From positions 186,001-250,000 of the forward strand of contig NZ_FOXY01000002.1 in the NCBI RefSeq assembly GCF_900115865.1: a stretch of DNA of 64,000 nucleotides. Direction: 5' to 3'. The stretch is from Donghicola eburneus. GTDB taxonomy: Bacteria > Pseudomonadota > Alphaproteobacteria > Rhodobacterales > Rhodobacteraceae. Made by a program: the position numbers and the translations under genes. Under the pieces are notes generated by a model. The model ran no database searches. It worked only from the letters and a program-made list of their open reading frames with translations, and had not been told where the DNA came from. This document shows, piece by piece, positions 17,239 to 26,756 of the stretch. Positions within the stretch are counted from its first letter, which is position 1; each line of letters opens with the position of its first letter.

Positions 17239-18456
17239 ATGCGCAACCTGCTGCTAATTTCCGCGACCCTTCTTTCGCTGATGCCGGCCCTCGCTCCGGC
17301 CCAGGGGCTGTTTTCACCTGTGCTGCGGGTAAACGAAGACGCCATCACCGGATATGAACTGAACCAGCGGATCACGCTCTTGCGTGCGTTCGGGACCCCT
17401 GGCAACGTCCCGCAGATCGCCGAAGAGCAGCTGATCGACGACGCCCTGAAAATTCAGGCGGCCGAGCAGATGGGGATCACCCTCTCTCCCGAGGAGATTC
17501 AGGCAGGCGTTGCCGAACTGGCCAGCCGCGGGAACCTGTCCGCAGACGACTTCATCGCCAATCTGGCGGGTGACGGCGTTGATCCTGCCACGCTCGAGGC
17601 ATTCGTTGTCCCCGGTCTGGCGTGGCGTCAGGTTGTCCGCCAGCGGTTTGCAGGTCAGGCCAATGTCACCGAAGACGAAATTGATCGCGCCATGTCCTTG
17701 ACCGGCAGCGGCGGCGGTCTGCGCGTGCTACTGGCCGAGATCATCCTGCCTGCGCGCCCCGAAGTGCCCGGCGAAATCGAGCAAGCAACCGAGATCGCGA
17801 ACCGTGTCAGCAAGACCACCTCGCCTGCCGAATTCTCGGCAGCGGCCCGGAACTACTCAGCGACCGCTTCGCGTCAGTCTGGGGGCCGGATGCCGTGGAT
17901 GGCGATCACCGAACTGCCCCCGATCCTGCGCCCTATCGTACTGTCGATCGGCATCAACGACGTGACCCAACCGATTGAAATTCCGAACGGTATCGCGCTG
18001 TTCCAGCTGCGCGGCATCGAAGAGACCGAAGCCCCAGCACCCGAATATGCAGCCATCGAATACGCTCAGTACCTGATCCCCGGGGGCCAAACCCCCGAGG
18101 CACTGGCCGAGGCCAAGCGCATCGCGGGCACCACGGACACGTGCAACGACCTCTATGGGATCAACAAAGGTCAGGAGCCCGCCCGCCTAGAGCGCACCAG
18201 CCTGCCTCCCGCACAAATCCCTAGCGACATTGCAATCGAGCTGTCGAAACTGGACGAGGGCGAAACCAGCACAGCGATCACGCGCAACGGCGGCCAAACC
18301 TTGGTTCTGCTGATGATGTGTGGCCGCACCGCCGCGATCAACGAAGAGGCCAGCCGCGAAGATGTGGCCAACAACCTGCGCAACCAGCGCCTTGGCGCCT
18401 CGGCGGACAGTTACTTGGGCCAGCTCAAGGCTGACGCACGGATCGTTCGTCCATGA
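17239..18456 (+). CDS. surA: SurA-like periplasmic chaperone / peptidyl-prolyl isomerase
   Basis: This 405-residue periplasmic protein has a signal peptide (about 1-22, ending APAQG), a SurA N-terminal chaperone domain (VLRVNEDAITGYELNQRI onward) and one parvulin domain (about 155-265, with SGGRMPWMAITELPP). SurA delivers outer-membrane proteins to the assembly machine, and LptD is one of its main clients, which fits the position directly after lptD. The E. coli protein has two parvulin domains; here one is clear and the second region is divergent. It overlaps pdxA by ATGA. Confidence 0.88.
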   Translation: MRNLLLISATLLSLMPALAPAQGLFSPVLRVNEDAITGYELNQRITLLRAFGTPGNVPQIAEEQLIDDALKIQAAEQMGITLSPEEIQAGVAELASRGNLSADDFIANLAGDGVDPATLEAFVVPGLAWRQVVRQRFAGQANVTEDEIDRAMSLTGSGGGLRVLLAEIILPARPEVPGEIEQATEIANRVSKTTSPAEFSAAARNYSATASRQSGGRMPWMAITELPPILRPIVLSIGINDVTQPIEIPNGIALFQLRGIEETEAPAPEYAAIEYAQYLIPGGQTPEALAEAKRIAGTTDTCNDLYGINKGQEPARLERTSLPPAQIPSDIAIELSKLDEGETSTAITRNGGQTLVLLMMCGRTAAINEEASREDVANNLRNQRLGASADSYLGQLKADARIVRP

Positions 18457-19436
18457 CACTGGCACCGATTGCCCTGACCTGCGGCGAGCCCGCAGGTATT
18501 GGCCCCGAAATCGCGGCGCGCGCCTGGGAAACCTTGGGCGCGCGTTTGCCCTTCTTCTACATTGGCGATCCACGGCACCTGCCCTCTGGCACGCCCGTGA
18601 CCGAAATCCACAACCCAATGGACGCGCTTCATGCCAGCGCGACCGCCCTGCCCGTCCTGCGCCACGATTTTCCCGCAGACAACACATGGGGCGAACCTGA
18701 CGCACAGAACGCGCATGGCGTGGTCGAGGTCATTGCCCGCGCCGTGAAACTGGTACAAGACGGTCAGGCCAGCGCGGTTTGCACCCTGCCGATCAACAAG
18801 CACGTCCTGCAATCAGGTGCTGGCTTTGCCTATCCGGGTCACACCGAATATCTGGCGGCTTTGGGCGGCGTCGACCGCGTGGTGATGATGCTCGCCAGCC
18901 CAGAGCTGCGAGTTGTCCCGACGACCATCCACATCGCACTGGATCAGGTCGCGACCGAGCTGACCCCCGAACTTCTGGAAGAAACCATCTGGATCACGCA
19001 CCGCGCGCTGATTCAGGATTTTGGCGTTGAAAGCCCTCGGATTGCGGTCGCGGGCCTTAATCCCCACGCGGGCGAGAACGGCGCGATGGGCCGCCAAGAG
19101 CTCGAGATGATCATTCCCTTGCTCGACAAACTGCGGGCCGAGCGTTTGGATATCGCAGGGCCTCTATCCGCCGACACCATGTTCCACCCCGCCGCCCGCG
19201 CCCGCTATGACGCTGCGGTTTGCATGTACCATGACCAAGCGTTGATCCCGATCAAGACGTTGGCCTTTGACGCCGGTGTGAACGTGACCCTTGGTCTGCC
19301 GTTCATCCGCACCTCGCCGGACCACGGCACCGCATTTGACATTGCAGGACAGGGCCTTGCCAATCCCGCCAGCACGATCGCCGCGCTAGAGATGGCCCGC
19401 GACATGGCCATCGCCCGCGCAGGAGCCAAGCTATGA
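18453..19436 (+). CDS. pdxA: 4-hydroxythreonine-4-phosphate dehydrogenase
   Basis: This 327-residue cytosolic metal-dependent dehydrogenase of pyridoxal phosphate synthesis matches family length. Visible markers are the start [18 protein letters not shown], the [11 protein letters not shown] segment, the metal-site stretch [42 protein letters not shown], and NPHAGENG. It is joined to surA upstream and rsmA downstream by four-base overlaps, a gene order widely kept in proteobacteria. Confidence 0.96.
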   Translation: MTLAPIALTCGEPAGIGPEIAARAWETLGARLPFFYIGDPRHLPSGTPVTEIHNPMDALHASATALPVLRHDFPADNTWGEPDAQNAHGVVEVIARAVKLVQDGQASAVCTLPINKHVLQSGAGFAYPGHTEYLAALGGVDRVVMMLASPELRVVPTTIHIALDQVATELTPELLEETIWITHRALIQDFGVESPRIAVAGLNPHAGENGAMGRQELEMIIPLLDKLRAERLDIAGPLSADTMFHPAARARYDAAVCMYHDQALIPIKTLAFDAGVNVTLGLPFIRTSPDHGTAFDIAGQGLANPASTIAALEMARDMAIARAGAKL

Positions 19437-20275
19437 GCGCCATCGACAACCTGCCCCCCCTGCGCGAGGTTATCGCCACACACGAGTTGAACGCCCGCAA
19501 ATCGCTGGGGCAGAACTTCCTTTTGGATTTGAATCTGACGTCCAAGATCGCGCGCCAAGCGGGCGACCTGACGGGCTGCGACGTGCTGGAAATCGGCCCG
19601 GGCCCGGGCGGTCTGACACGTGGCCTTTTGGCCGAAGGGGCGCGCCGTGTCTTGGCCATTGAGAAAGACAGCCGCTGTATTCCCGCGCTGGCCGAAGTCG
19701 CCGCAGCCTATGACGGCCGCCTTCGGGTGATTGAGGGCGACGCGCTCGAGGTAAATCCGCTAGAGCACCTGACCCCGCCAATCCGCGTGGCCGCCAACCT
19801 ACCCTACAACGTCGGGACCGAGCTTTTGGTGCGCTGGCTGACGCCGCATCAGTGGCCGCCGTTCTGGACCAGTCTTACCCTGATGTTCCAGAAAGAGGTC
19901 GCAGAACGAATCGTCGCGACACCTGGCAGCAAATCCTATGGGCGTCTTGCTATTCTGGCCCAGTGGCGGGCCGACGCGCGCATCGTGATCAACTTGCCGC
20001 CCGAAGCGTTCAGCCCACCGCCCAAAGTCTCTTCTGCTGTCGTGCACCTGACCGCTCTGGAAGAGCCGCGCTTTCCCGCCGACCCTTCTGTCCTGAGCCG
20101 TGTGGTCGCCGCCGCGTTTAACCAGCGCCGCAAGATGCTACGCGCTAGCCTCAAGGGGGTCGCACCGGACATCGAAGATCGGTTGCTGGCCGCAGGCATC
20201 AAACCTACAGAGCGTGCCGAGCAAGTCAGTCTGGAGGGTTTCTGCGCCCTCGCCCGTGAAATTAAAAAGACCTGA
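19433..20275 (+). CDS. rsmA: 16S rRNA dimethyladenosine transferase
   Basis: This 280-residue SAM-dependent methyltransferase (KsgA) dimethylates two adjacent adenosines near the 3' end of 16S rRNA. The SAM-binding [12 protein letters not shown]-like segment (here [11 protein letters not shown]) and the NLPYNV active-site motif are visible, preceded by KSLGQNFL near the N-terminus. It starts inside the pdxA stop codon and ends the operon at a clear terminator. Confidence 0.96.
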   Translation: MSAIDNLPPLREVIATHELNARKSLGQNFLLDLNLTSKIARQAGDLTGCDVLEIGPGPGGLTRGLLAEGARRVLAIEKDSRCIPALAEVAAAYDGRLRVIEGDALEVNPLEHLTPPIRVAANLPYNVGTELLVRWLTPHQWPPFWTSLTLMFQKEVAERIVATPGSKSYGRLAILAQWRADARIVINLPPEAFSPPPKVSSAVVHLTALEEPRFPADPSVLSRVVAAAFNQRRKMLRASLKGVAPDIEDRLLAAGIKPTERAEQVSLEGFCALAREIKKT

Positions 20276-20282
20276 AAACGCA

Positions 20283-20311
20283 AAAGCCCCCGAAATTCGG
20301 GGGGCTTTCTT
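20283..20311. terminator. Terminator after rsmA, likely bidirectional
   Basis: A GC-rich stem, AAAGCCCCCGAA (20283-20294) with its complement up to about 20308, is flanked by A residues on the left and T residues on the right (CTTTCTTCATT). It lies between the convergent rsmA and DUF4167 genes and can serve both. The 3' arm has one extra G. Confidence 0.75.
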
Positions 20312-20332
20312 CATTCTGGATACTTAAGCGCC

Positions 20333-21064
20333 TTATTCGGCGGCCGCAGGGGTGTCGCTCGAAGAGTCGCCTTTGGGGGCATCGCCGCCCTCGGTGTCTG
20401 CCTTCTTGGCCCGAGGCTTGCGCGGCGCCCGCTTTGGCTTGGGCTTCTCTTCGCCTTCTGCCTTGTCAGCCGCGGGCTTTTTGGCGCGCGGCGCGCGGGG
20501 CTTGCGCGCGGGCTTAAGCTCTTCGGCGGCGGGCTGTGCTTCAGAAGCTTTGCTTTCCGGTGTTTCAACCAGACCGTTGTCCGCATCGTCGCTGTCAGCT
20601 TCGGCCTCGACCGTCAGACCTTCGGACTGGGTCTGCTCTGGCGCAGCTTCAGCGGCTGCGGGTGCTGCGTCCTCGGACTGGGTCTCGGGCTGCTGATCAT
20701 TGCCGGATTCTGCGTTTTCGCGCTCACGGCGTTCTTGACGCTCTGCACGTTCGCGGTCTTTTTCGGCCTGACGCTCGCGCATTTCGCGCTCTTGCTGCTC
20801 GCGGCGCGCGTCGATTTCGCGCTGCGCTTCGCTCAGCATGCGCAGGTAGTGTTCAGCATGCTGCTGGAAGTTTTCGGCCGCCACGCGGTCGTTGGACAAC
20901 TGCGCATCCCGTGCCAGCTGATTATACTTTTCGATAATCTGCTGAGGAGTGCCGCGCACTTTGCCTTCGGGTCCCGAACTGTCGAAGACCCGATTAACAA
21001 TATTGCCCATCGAGCGGTTGTTGCGGTTCGATTTGGACCGCGACCGTGATTTGGAAGATCTCAT
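20333..21064 (-). CDS. DUF4167 protein with basic, disordered tail
   Basis: This 243-residue protein has an N-terminal DUF4167 domain (about 5-80: arginine/serine-rich start, RNNRSMGNIVNRVFDSSGPEGKVRGTPQQIIEKYNQLARDA, helical to about 75). A charged coiled-coil region of REQQEREMRERQAEKDRER type follows. The tail after about residue 110 is low-complexity, with repeated Lys-Pro-Arg-Ala blocks (KPRAPRAKKPA) like histone H1 tails. The family is alphaproteobacterial and uncharacterised. Nucleic-acid binding is a reasonable inference from the basic ends. The ATG at 21064 is chosen because the domain starts there. Confidence 0.85.
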   Translation of the reverse strand: MRSSKSRSRSKSNRNNRSMGNIVNRVFDSSGPEGKVRGTPQQIIEKYNQLARDAQLSNDRVAAENFQQHAEHYLRMLSEAQREIDARREQQEREMRERQAEKDRERAERQERRERENAESGNDQQPETQSEDAAPAAAEAAPEQTQSEGLTVEAEADSDDADNGLVETPESKASEAQPAAEELKPARKPRAPRAKKPAADKAEGEEKPKPKRAPRKPRAKKADTEGGDAPKGDSSSDTPAAAE

Positions 21065-21273
21065 AGGTTTTGCTGTCCAGCCTTCATTGGCCTTGTGCTC
21101 TGGACCCTGCCGCCTTTTGGGCGGGGATCCGCGAGCAGGATTATTTTTTTGGCTTAACATCGCGGGGGCAGCTTTGACCGCACCGGCCTGCGACTACTCT
21201 TGAGTAATCACTTTGACCCAGCTGTTGCAAGGCCAAAGCGTGGTTTTGGGGTCTTAATCCTGCGAAAAATCGC

Positions 21274-22110
21274 CTAAACCTGCTCTTTTATTGCCGAAAC
21301 GACACGGTCGTGGCCATTCAAGTCCTGGTGAACGGTCACTTTGGATAACCCTGCCCCCTCAAAAGTAGCGGAGACCGAGGGCCCTTGGCGGTAACCGATT
21401 TCGACCAGCACGCGCCCCATTGGCGCTAGGTGTGTCATCGCGCCCGCCGCAATAATTGTATATGGCGCCGTCCCATCCGCGCCGGGGGTCAGCGCCAGTT
21501 CCGGCTCGTGCAAGCGCACCTCGGGCGACAGGTCAAGCATTTCGGCGGCATCGATGTAAGGCGGATTGGAAACGATCAGGTCAAACGCCCCCTCGACCGC
21601 ATCAAACCAATCGGACTGTTGAAAGTCACAGCGCGCCTCGACCCCCAAACGCACCGCGTTCTCGCGCGCGACGTCCAAGGCTCGTTCGGACAGATCCACC
21701 GCCACGCCGCGCGCCTCGGGACGCTCGGCCAAGAGTGTCAGGGCAATGCATCCGGTCCCCGTCCCCAAATCCAGAACCCGCGCAAACGGTTGTTCCAGAA
21801 CCAGAGAAACCAGCGTTTCGGTTTCTGGTCTGGGGTCGAGTACATCGCGGGTGACTGTGAACCGGCGGCCATAGAAATCGCGCCCACCGGTCAGGTGGCT
21901 GACGGGCTCGCGCGCGGTACGGCGTGTGATCAGGGTGTCAAACGCGTCGGCCTGCACGGTGTCCAAAGCATCGTGCATCATGAGAATCAAACGTCCTGCG
22001 TCCGCGCCAACAACATGGGCCAGCAAACGGCGCGCATCGACAGCAGGATCAGGCACGTCTGCAGCGCGCAGTCGCGCGATGGCCGCGGTCAGCGCCTCTT
22101 GCAGGGTCAT
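21274..22110 (-). CDS. prmC: Release factor glutamine methyltransferase
   Basis: This 278-residue SAM-dependent enzyme (HemK) methylates the glutamine of the GGQ motif in release factors. The SAM site [16 protein letters not shown] and the catalytic SNPPYI motif are present, with the N-terminal helical substrate-recognition domain before them. The start overlaps the stop of prfA, whose product is its substrate. Confidence 0.95.
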   Translation of the reverse strand: MTLQEALTAAIARLRAADVPDPAVDARRLLAHVVGADAGRLILMMHDALDTVQADAFDTLITRRTAREPVSHLTGGRDFYGRRFTVTRDVLDPRPETETLVSLVLEQPFARVLDLGTGTGCIALTLLAERPEARGVAVDLSERALDVARENAVRLGVEARCDFQQSDWFDAVEGAFDLIVSNPPYIDAAEMLDLSPEVRLHEPELALTPGADGTAPYTIIAAGAMTHLAPMGRVLVEIGYRQGPSVSATFEGAGLSKVTVHQDLNGHDRVVSAIKEQV

Positions 22111-23162
22111 CCGTCCAGCTCAGATAGCAGGGTCGCCTGATGGTCCGAAATGAGCGCGTCGATCACCTCGTCCAGATCGCCTTGCATGATTTGATCCAGC
22201 TTATAGAGCGTCAGGTTGATGCGATGATCGGTCATTCGGCCCTGCGGGAAATTGTAAGTCCGGATACGTTCGCTGCGATCCCCGCTGCCGACTTGGCTCT
22301 TGCGGTCAGCGGCGCGTTCCGCGTCCGCCGCTTGACGCTGCATGTCAAAGAGACGCGTCTTTAGGACCTGCATCGCGATGGCGCGGTTCTGGTGCTGGGA
22401 TTTCTCGCTACTGGTGACGACAACACCTGTGGGAATGTGCGTGATCCGCACCGCCGAGTCGGTCGTGTTCACGTGCTGACCACCCGCGCCAGAGCTGCGC
22501 ATGGTGTCGATCCGCAAATCGTTCGCGTTGATCTCGATATCCACGTCTTCGGCTTCGGGCAGAACCGCCACAGTCGCCGCCGAGGTATGAATGCGCCCGC
22601 CACTCTCGGTCTCGGGCACGCGCTGAACGCGATGCACACCGGATTCGAACTTCAGACGGGCAAAGACACCCTCGCCTTTGACGTTCGCGACGACTTCTTT
22701 GATGCCGCCAAGTTCGGTCTGCGCCATCTCTAGGATCTCGAACTTCCAGCCGTGGCTTTCGGCGTAGCGCTGGTACATGCGCAACAAATCGCCCGCAAAA
22801 AGGCCCGCCTCGTCCCCGCCCGTGCCCGGACGAATTTCGATGATCGCCGGTCGGTCGTCCGCCGCATCGCGCGGCAACAGGGCCAAGCGCATCCGGTGCT
22901 CCATCTCGGGTAATTGCGCCTTGAGCTCTGGCAGTTCCTCTTCGGCCAGTTCCTTCATGTCGGGATCGGCCAGCATAGCCTCGGCCTCGGCCAGATCGTC
23001 GAGCAAGGTTTTGTAATCGCGGATCTCGGCAACGACCGGCTTGAGCTGTGCGTATTCACGGGACAGCTCTGCGATCTCGTCGTTGAAATCTCCCGAAGAC
23101 AGCTTGGCCTCTAGGAATTCGTAACGCTGTACGATCTGTTCGAGTTTTTCATAAGGTACCAT
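22107..23162 (-). CDS. prfA: Peptide chain release factor 1
   Basis: This 351-residue release factor reads UAA and UAG. The catalytic GGQ motif is at 227-229 in [10 protein letters not shown]. The stop-codon recognition stretch appears as [20 protein letters not shown], with the class-defining P-x-T tripeptide as Pro-Glu-Thr. The ATG at 23162 gives the family length; an upstream in-frame start would add six residues. It is co-expressed with prmC. Confidence 0.96.
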   Translation of the reverse strand: MVPYEKLEQIVQRYEFLEAKLSSGDFNDEIAELSREYAQLKPVVAEIRDYKTLLDDLAEAEAMLADPDMKELAEEELPELKAQLPEMEHRMRLALLPRDAADDRPAIIEIRPGTGGDEAGLFAGDLLRMYQRYAESHGWKFEILEMAQTELGGIKEVVANVKGEGVFARLKFESGVHRVQRVPETESGGRIHTSAATVAVLPEAEDVDIEINANDLRIDTMRSSGAGGQHVNTTDSAVRITHIPTGVVVTSSEKSQHQNRAIAMQVLKTRLFDMQRQAADAERAADRKSQVGSGDRSERIRTYNFPQGRMTDHRINLTLYKLDQIMQGDLDEVIDALISDHQATLLSELDG

Positions 23163-23193
23163 GCCGCCTAAGTTTCCCAAGGCTGCGCTTTCG

Positions 23194-23622
23194 TCAAGTG
23201 CCCTCGGGGATCAGTTGCGAAATCCACCCCTCGACCCGCGCCTTGTTCACGCCGAAATCAGACTGTCCAAAGCGCAGCCGACCGAACAGAATCACGCGAT
23301 CCTCGGTCGCAGTGATGGTCGTGTAATCGGGAAATCCCCAAAAGGCCGAGCGGGTGATATAGGTCACGCTACCCTCTTCGACCGCGCCAGCCAGCCGCTC
23401 GGTGCGCGGGGTCGCAAGGGCGATGCGATCCAGTTCGGCAAGGGCGGCGCGGGGATCGTTCGCAGGCACAACGCGAATAGCTGCGCCCTCTTTGTCCTCG
23501 TCCTTGGTGAAGGTCAGCGCACCATGCCAGCGGGCCGGATCACTTGGGGCCAGTCGCACCCACGCCATCAGGGCCGCAACAGCGACGAGGGCTAGGACAA
23601 GGATGAGAAGTCCGATCTTCAT
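23194..23622 (-). CDS. DUF1499 family membrane-anchored protein
   Basis: This 142-residue protein has an N-terminal transmembrane anchor or signal (about 3-22, [21 protein letters not shown]) and a DUF1499 domain with the typical [31 protein letters not shown] segment. The function is unknown; the domain faces the periplasm by prediction. The start is fixed by the signal-like N-terminus and a GGAGCC site. It lies between speB and prfA on the same strand. Confidence 0.8.
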   Translation of the reverse strand: MKIGLLILVLALVAVAALMAWVRLAPSDPARWHGALTFTKDEDKEGAAIRVVPANDPRAALAELDRIALATPRTERLAGAVEEGSVTYITRSAFWGFPDYTTITATEDRVILFGRLRFGQSDFGVNKARVEGWISQLIPEGT

Positions 23623-23651
23623 GGGGGCTGGCTCCTGTGTTTCTGAACAAC

Positions 23652-24620
23652 TTAGGCGGTCTTGCGCCGCGTCCAACACCAAAGAGCCAGAATTTCCATC
23701 GCCACATGAGCGCCCGCGATGGCCGTGGCTCCGGTCGTATCGAACGGAGGAGAGACTTCGACCACGTCGCCTCCAACCAGATTGATCCCCGCAATGTCCC
23801 GTAGAATGATCGAAGCTTGGCCGCTGGTCAGACCACCCCAGACAGGCGTTCCGGTGCCCGGTGCAAAAGCAGGGTCCAAACAGTCGATGTCAAAAGTCAG
23901 ATAGGTCTGGTTGTCGCCAAGGATGTCTTTGATCTTCTTCGCCACAGCAACGGGGCCGGTTTCATGGACCTCGCGTGCGTCGATGGTAGGCACCCCAAGA
24001 TTGTCGTCGTTCACCGTGCGGATGCCGACTTGAACTGAACGCTTGGGGTCGATCAGCCCCTCTTTAACCGCCTTGTAGAACATGGTCCCGTGGTCGATGC
24101 GGCTCATGTCATCGTCGGCCCAAGTGTCCGAGTGTGCATCAAAATGCAGCAGCGATAGTGGCCCATATTTCTCGGCATAGGCGCGCAGGATAGGGAAGCT
24201 GATGTAGTGATCGCCGCCCAAAGTAATGCTGGCCGCACCTGCGTCCAAAATGCCCTTGATATGCGTGGTCAGTTTGCCCGGAAAGCTGGGGGTGTGCGCA
24301 TAGTCGAACGCCAGATCGCCGTAATCCACGACCGCGAATTCCGAAAGCGGGTCAAAGCCCCAGCCATAGGGCGGATCATAGGGTTGCAGGGTGCTGGCCT
24401 CGCGGATCGCGCGAGGGCCAAGGCGGGTCCCTGTGCGGTTCGTCACTGCCTGGTCGAACGGGACGCCAGTTATGGCCACATCCACACCGGTCAGATCCTT
24501 GGTGTACTGGCGGCGCAAGAAAGATGTCGCCCCGCCGAACGCATTCTCATACCGCAGCCCGCGCTGGTTCTTTTCAGTGAACGCCGTATCAACCTGTTTC
24601 TTTGCGTCTTCGAGCGCCAT
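23652..24620 (-). CDS. speB: Agmatinase-family ureohydrolase
   Basis: This 322-residue metal-dependent ureohydrolase carries all manganese-ligand motifs of the arginase family: GGDHYIS, LLHFDAHSDT, and TFDIDCLDPAFAPGTGTPVWGG. The N-terminal VDVAITGVPFDQAVTNRTGTRLGPRAIRE is closer to agmatinase than to arginase, suggesting production of putrescine and urea from agmatine. Related guanidino-acid hydrolases share these motifs, so the substrate is not certain. The gene lies 11 bases after an M20 amidohydrolase gene, forming a two-gene operon. Confidence 0.88.
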   Translation of the reverse strand: MALEDAKKQVDTAFTEKNQRGLRYENAFGGATSFLRRQYTKDLTGVDVAITGVPFDQAVTNRTGTRLGPRAIREASTLQPYDPPYGWGFDPLSEFAVVDYGDLAFDYAHTPSFPGKLTTHIKGILDAGAASITLGGDHYISFPILRAYAEKYGPLSLLHFDAHSDTWADDDMSRIDHGTMFYKAVKEGLIDPKRSVQVGIRTVNDDNLGVPTIDAREVHETGPVAVAKKIKDILGDNQTYLTFDIDCLDPAFAPGTGTPVWGGLTSGQASIILRDIAGINLVGGDVVEVSPPFDTTGATAIAGAHVAMEILALWCWTRRKTA

Positions 24621-24631
24621 GGTCAGTCCTT

Positions 24632-25795
24632 TCAGGTGCGGGGCTGGCCGGTTTCGACCAGACGGACGAAATAGCTGGCCCCGATGGGCGAAATCTCGTC
24701 ATTGAAGTCAAAGGCGGGGTGGTGACAGACGGGCCCATCGCCCTGCCCCAGAAACAGGTAGGACCCGGGACGCGCTTGCAACATGTAAGCGAAATCCTCG
24801 GCCCCCATTTCGCGGTCGATACTGTCGTCGACCTGCGCGTCGCCAACCACGTCACGCGCGACATCGGCTGCAAAGGCCGTCTGCGCGGCGTCATTCACCG
24901 TCGGTGGGTAATCGCGGAAATAATCCAGTTCCGCCTCGACGCCATAGGCGATGGCTTGGCCCTGCACGATCTCTTTCAGGCGGCGTTCGACCATGTTCTG
25001 CACATCGGGATCAAAGCTGCGAACCGTCCCGTTGATATAGGCACTGTCGGGGATGATGTTCTCGGCGCTGCCGGTGTGTATCTGCGTGACCGAAACCACC
25101 AGATCATCCAGCGCGTGATGGTTCCGGCTGAGGATCGTCTGGATCGCCGTCACGATCCCGCAAGAGGCGACGACTGGATCAACACAGTTTTGCGGTTGCG
25201 CGGCGTGGCCGCCCTTGCCTTTGACGTTAATGGTAAAGGTGTCCACAGCGGCCATGATCGGACCGGGTGTGGTGACCAGATGCCCCTCGGGCGCGTTAGG
25301 CGCGTTGTGTAGGGCAAAGACGCGGGCGATGTCAAAACGCTCCATAATGCCTTCTTTCACCATGACGCCCGCGCCGCCGCCATCCTCTTCGGCCGGTTGG
25401 AAAATCAGCGCCACACGGCCCGCGAAATTCCGCGTCTCGGCCAGATACCGCGCCGCCCCCAGCAGCATCGTGGTGTGGCCATCGTGACCGCAGGCGTGCA
25501 TCGCGCCTTCGACCTGACTGGCATAGTCCGCGCCCGTCGCCTCTTTGATAGGCAACGCGTCCATGTCCGCACGCAGCCCCATGGTGGGCCCGTCGCCGGT
25601 GCCGTTGATGATCGCCACGACACCGCTGGTCGCGATACCTTCGTGAATTTCGTCGACACCGAATTCCTGCAGCTTTTCAACGACAAAGGCGGCAGTCTTG
25701 TGGCAGTTGAACCCCAGTTCCGGCATCTGGTGCAAATGGCGGCGCCATGCTGTCATCTCGGGCGCGTAATCTGCAATTCGGTTAATGACGGCCAT
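24632..25795 (-). CDS. M20 family amidohydrolase (hippurate hydrolase-like)
   Basis: This 387-residue zinc-dependent peptidase or aminoacylase has metal-site motifs MHACGHDGHT and QPAEEDGGGA, a lid domain (about 180-295, with GKGGHAAQP) and the C-terminal MGAEDFAYML. It belongs with N-acyl amino acid amidohydrolases such as hippurate hydrolase. The start at 25795 aligns with the family; the longer upstream frame crosses the divergent mazG promoter region. Pairing with the ureohydrolase suggests use of acylated or guanidino nitrogen compounds, which is inference. Confidence 0.88.
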   Translation of the reverse strand: MAVINRIADYAPEMTAWRRHLHQMPELGFNCHKTAAFVVEKLQEFGVDEIHEGIATSGVVAIINGTGDGPTMGLRADMDALPIKEATGADYASQVEGAMHACGHDGHTTMLLGAARYLAETRNFAGRVALIFQPAEEDGGGAGVMVKEGIMERFDIARVFALHNAPNAPEGHLVTTPGPIMAAVDTFTINVKGKGGHAAQPQNCVDPVVASCGIVTAIQTILSRNHHALDDLVVSVTQIHTGSAENIIPDSAYINGTVRSFDPDVQNMVERRLKEIVQGQAIAYGVEAELDYFRDYPPTVNDAAQTAFAADVARDVVGDAQVDDSIDREMGAEDFAYMLQARPGSYLFLGQGDGPVCHHPAFDFNDEISPIGASYFVRLVETGQPRT

Positions 25796-25858
25796 CACTG
25801 GACTCCTTTGGCGTGGGGCGGCACCTTGGCAACAAATCTGAAACTGAAGGGACACGCA

Positions 25859-26680
25859 ATGCCCCACGATCCGATCCACGACCTGAGCGGCAACGCACGT
25901 CTGCGCGAAATCATGCGCCGTTTGCGCGATCCTGAAAACGGGTGCCCTTGGGACATCGAACAAAGCTTCAAGACCATCGCCCCCTACACCATCGAAGAGG
26001 CCTACGAGGTCAGCGATGCGATCGAGCGCGAGGCATGGGACGAATTGAAGTCCGAGCTAGGTGACCTGTTGTTCCAATCCTATTTCCACGCGCAGATGGC
26101 CGAAGACGCGGGGCTGTTCACCCACGAGGACGTGGTAAACGCCATCAGCGAAAAGATGATCAGCCGCCACCCCCATGTCTTTGGCGACGAATCTCGGGAT
26201 AAATCTGCCGAGCAGCAGACCGTGGACTGGGAGGTGGTCAAAGCCGCAGAGCGCGCCGCCAAGAAACAAGACGGTGTGCTCGACGATGTGGCACTGGCGC
26301 TGCCCGCTCTGATGCGCGCGGTAAAACTGCAAAAGCGCGCGGCGCGGGTTGGCTTCGATTGGCCAGAAACCACCATGGTTCTGGACAAAATTCAGGAAGA
26401 ATGCCGTGAATTGGTCGAGGCCAAGGACACCCTGACCCAAGCCGAAGTCAAAGAGGAAATGGGCGATCTGCTGTTCGTCATGGCCAATCTGGCGCGGCAT
26501 TTGGGGGTCGAACCCGAAGAGGCCCTGCGCGACACCAACGCGAAATTCACGCGCCGTTTCCGCAGCATCGAGGCCGCGCTCGCGGCCCAAGGCAAGCGGC
26601 CCGAAGACAGCACCCTAGAAGAAATGGATCAGCTGTGGGACGCCGCCAAAGCCCAGGAAAAAGCCACGACGGCAAAATAG
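25859..26680 (+). CDS. mazG: Nucleoside triphosphate pyrophosphohydrolase
   Basis: This 273-residue protein has two tandem MazG domains. The first starts with LRDPENGCPWDIEQSFKTIAPYTIEEAYEVSDAI and the second has IQEECRELVEAKD and EEMGDLLFVMANLARHLG, including the acidic metal-binding EExxE and ExxD patterns. It removes pyrophosphate from NTPs and cleans the nucleotide pool. The ATG at 25859 follows GAAGGGACA; longer upstream frames are antisense to the M20 gene. Confidence 0.95.
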   Translation: MPHDPIHDLSGNARLREIMRRLRDPENGCPWDIEQSFKTIAPYTIEEAYEVSDAIEREAWDELKSELGDLLFQSYFHAQMAEDAGLFTHEDVVNAISEKMISRHPHVFGDESRDKSAEQQTVDWEVVKAAERAAKKQDGVLDDVALALPALMRAVKLQKRAARVGFDWPETTMVLDKIQEECRELVEAKDTLTQAEVKEEMGDLLFVMANLARHLGVEPEEALRDTNAKFTRRFRSIEAALAAQGKRPEDSTLEEMDQLWDAAKAQEKATTAK

Positions 26681-26697
26681 ACAATTACAGTCAGGTA

Positions 26698-26726
26698 TTG
26701 ACCCGAGTACTTTGGTCGGATTTAAG
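26698..26726 (+). promoter_or_regulatory. Candidate promoter of the iron-binding protein gene
   Basis: TTGACC (26698-26703) and TTTAAG (26721-26726) are 17 bases apart, 31 bases before the start codon. An imperfect dyad CCGA-N9-TCGG lies between the two boxes and could be an iron-regulator site. That is inferred only from its position upstream of an iron transporter gene. Confidence 0.4.
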
Positions 26727-26756
26727 GGCGCAAATTCGCGTGCGAGGAGGATCAAT

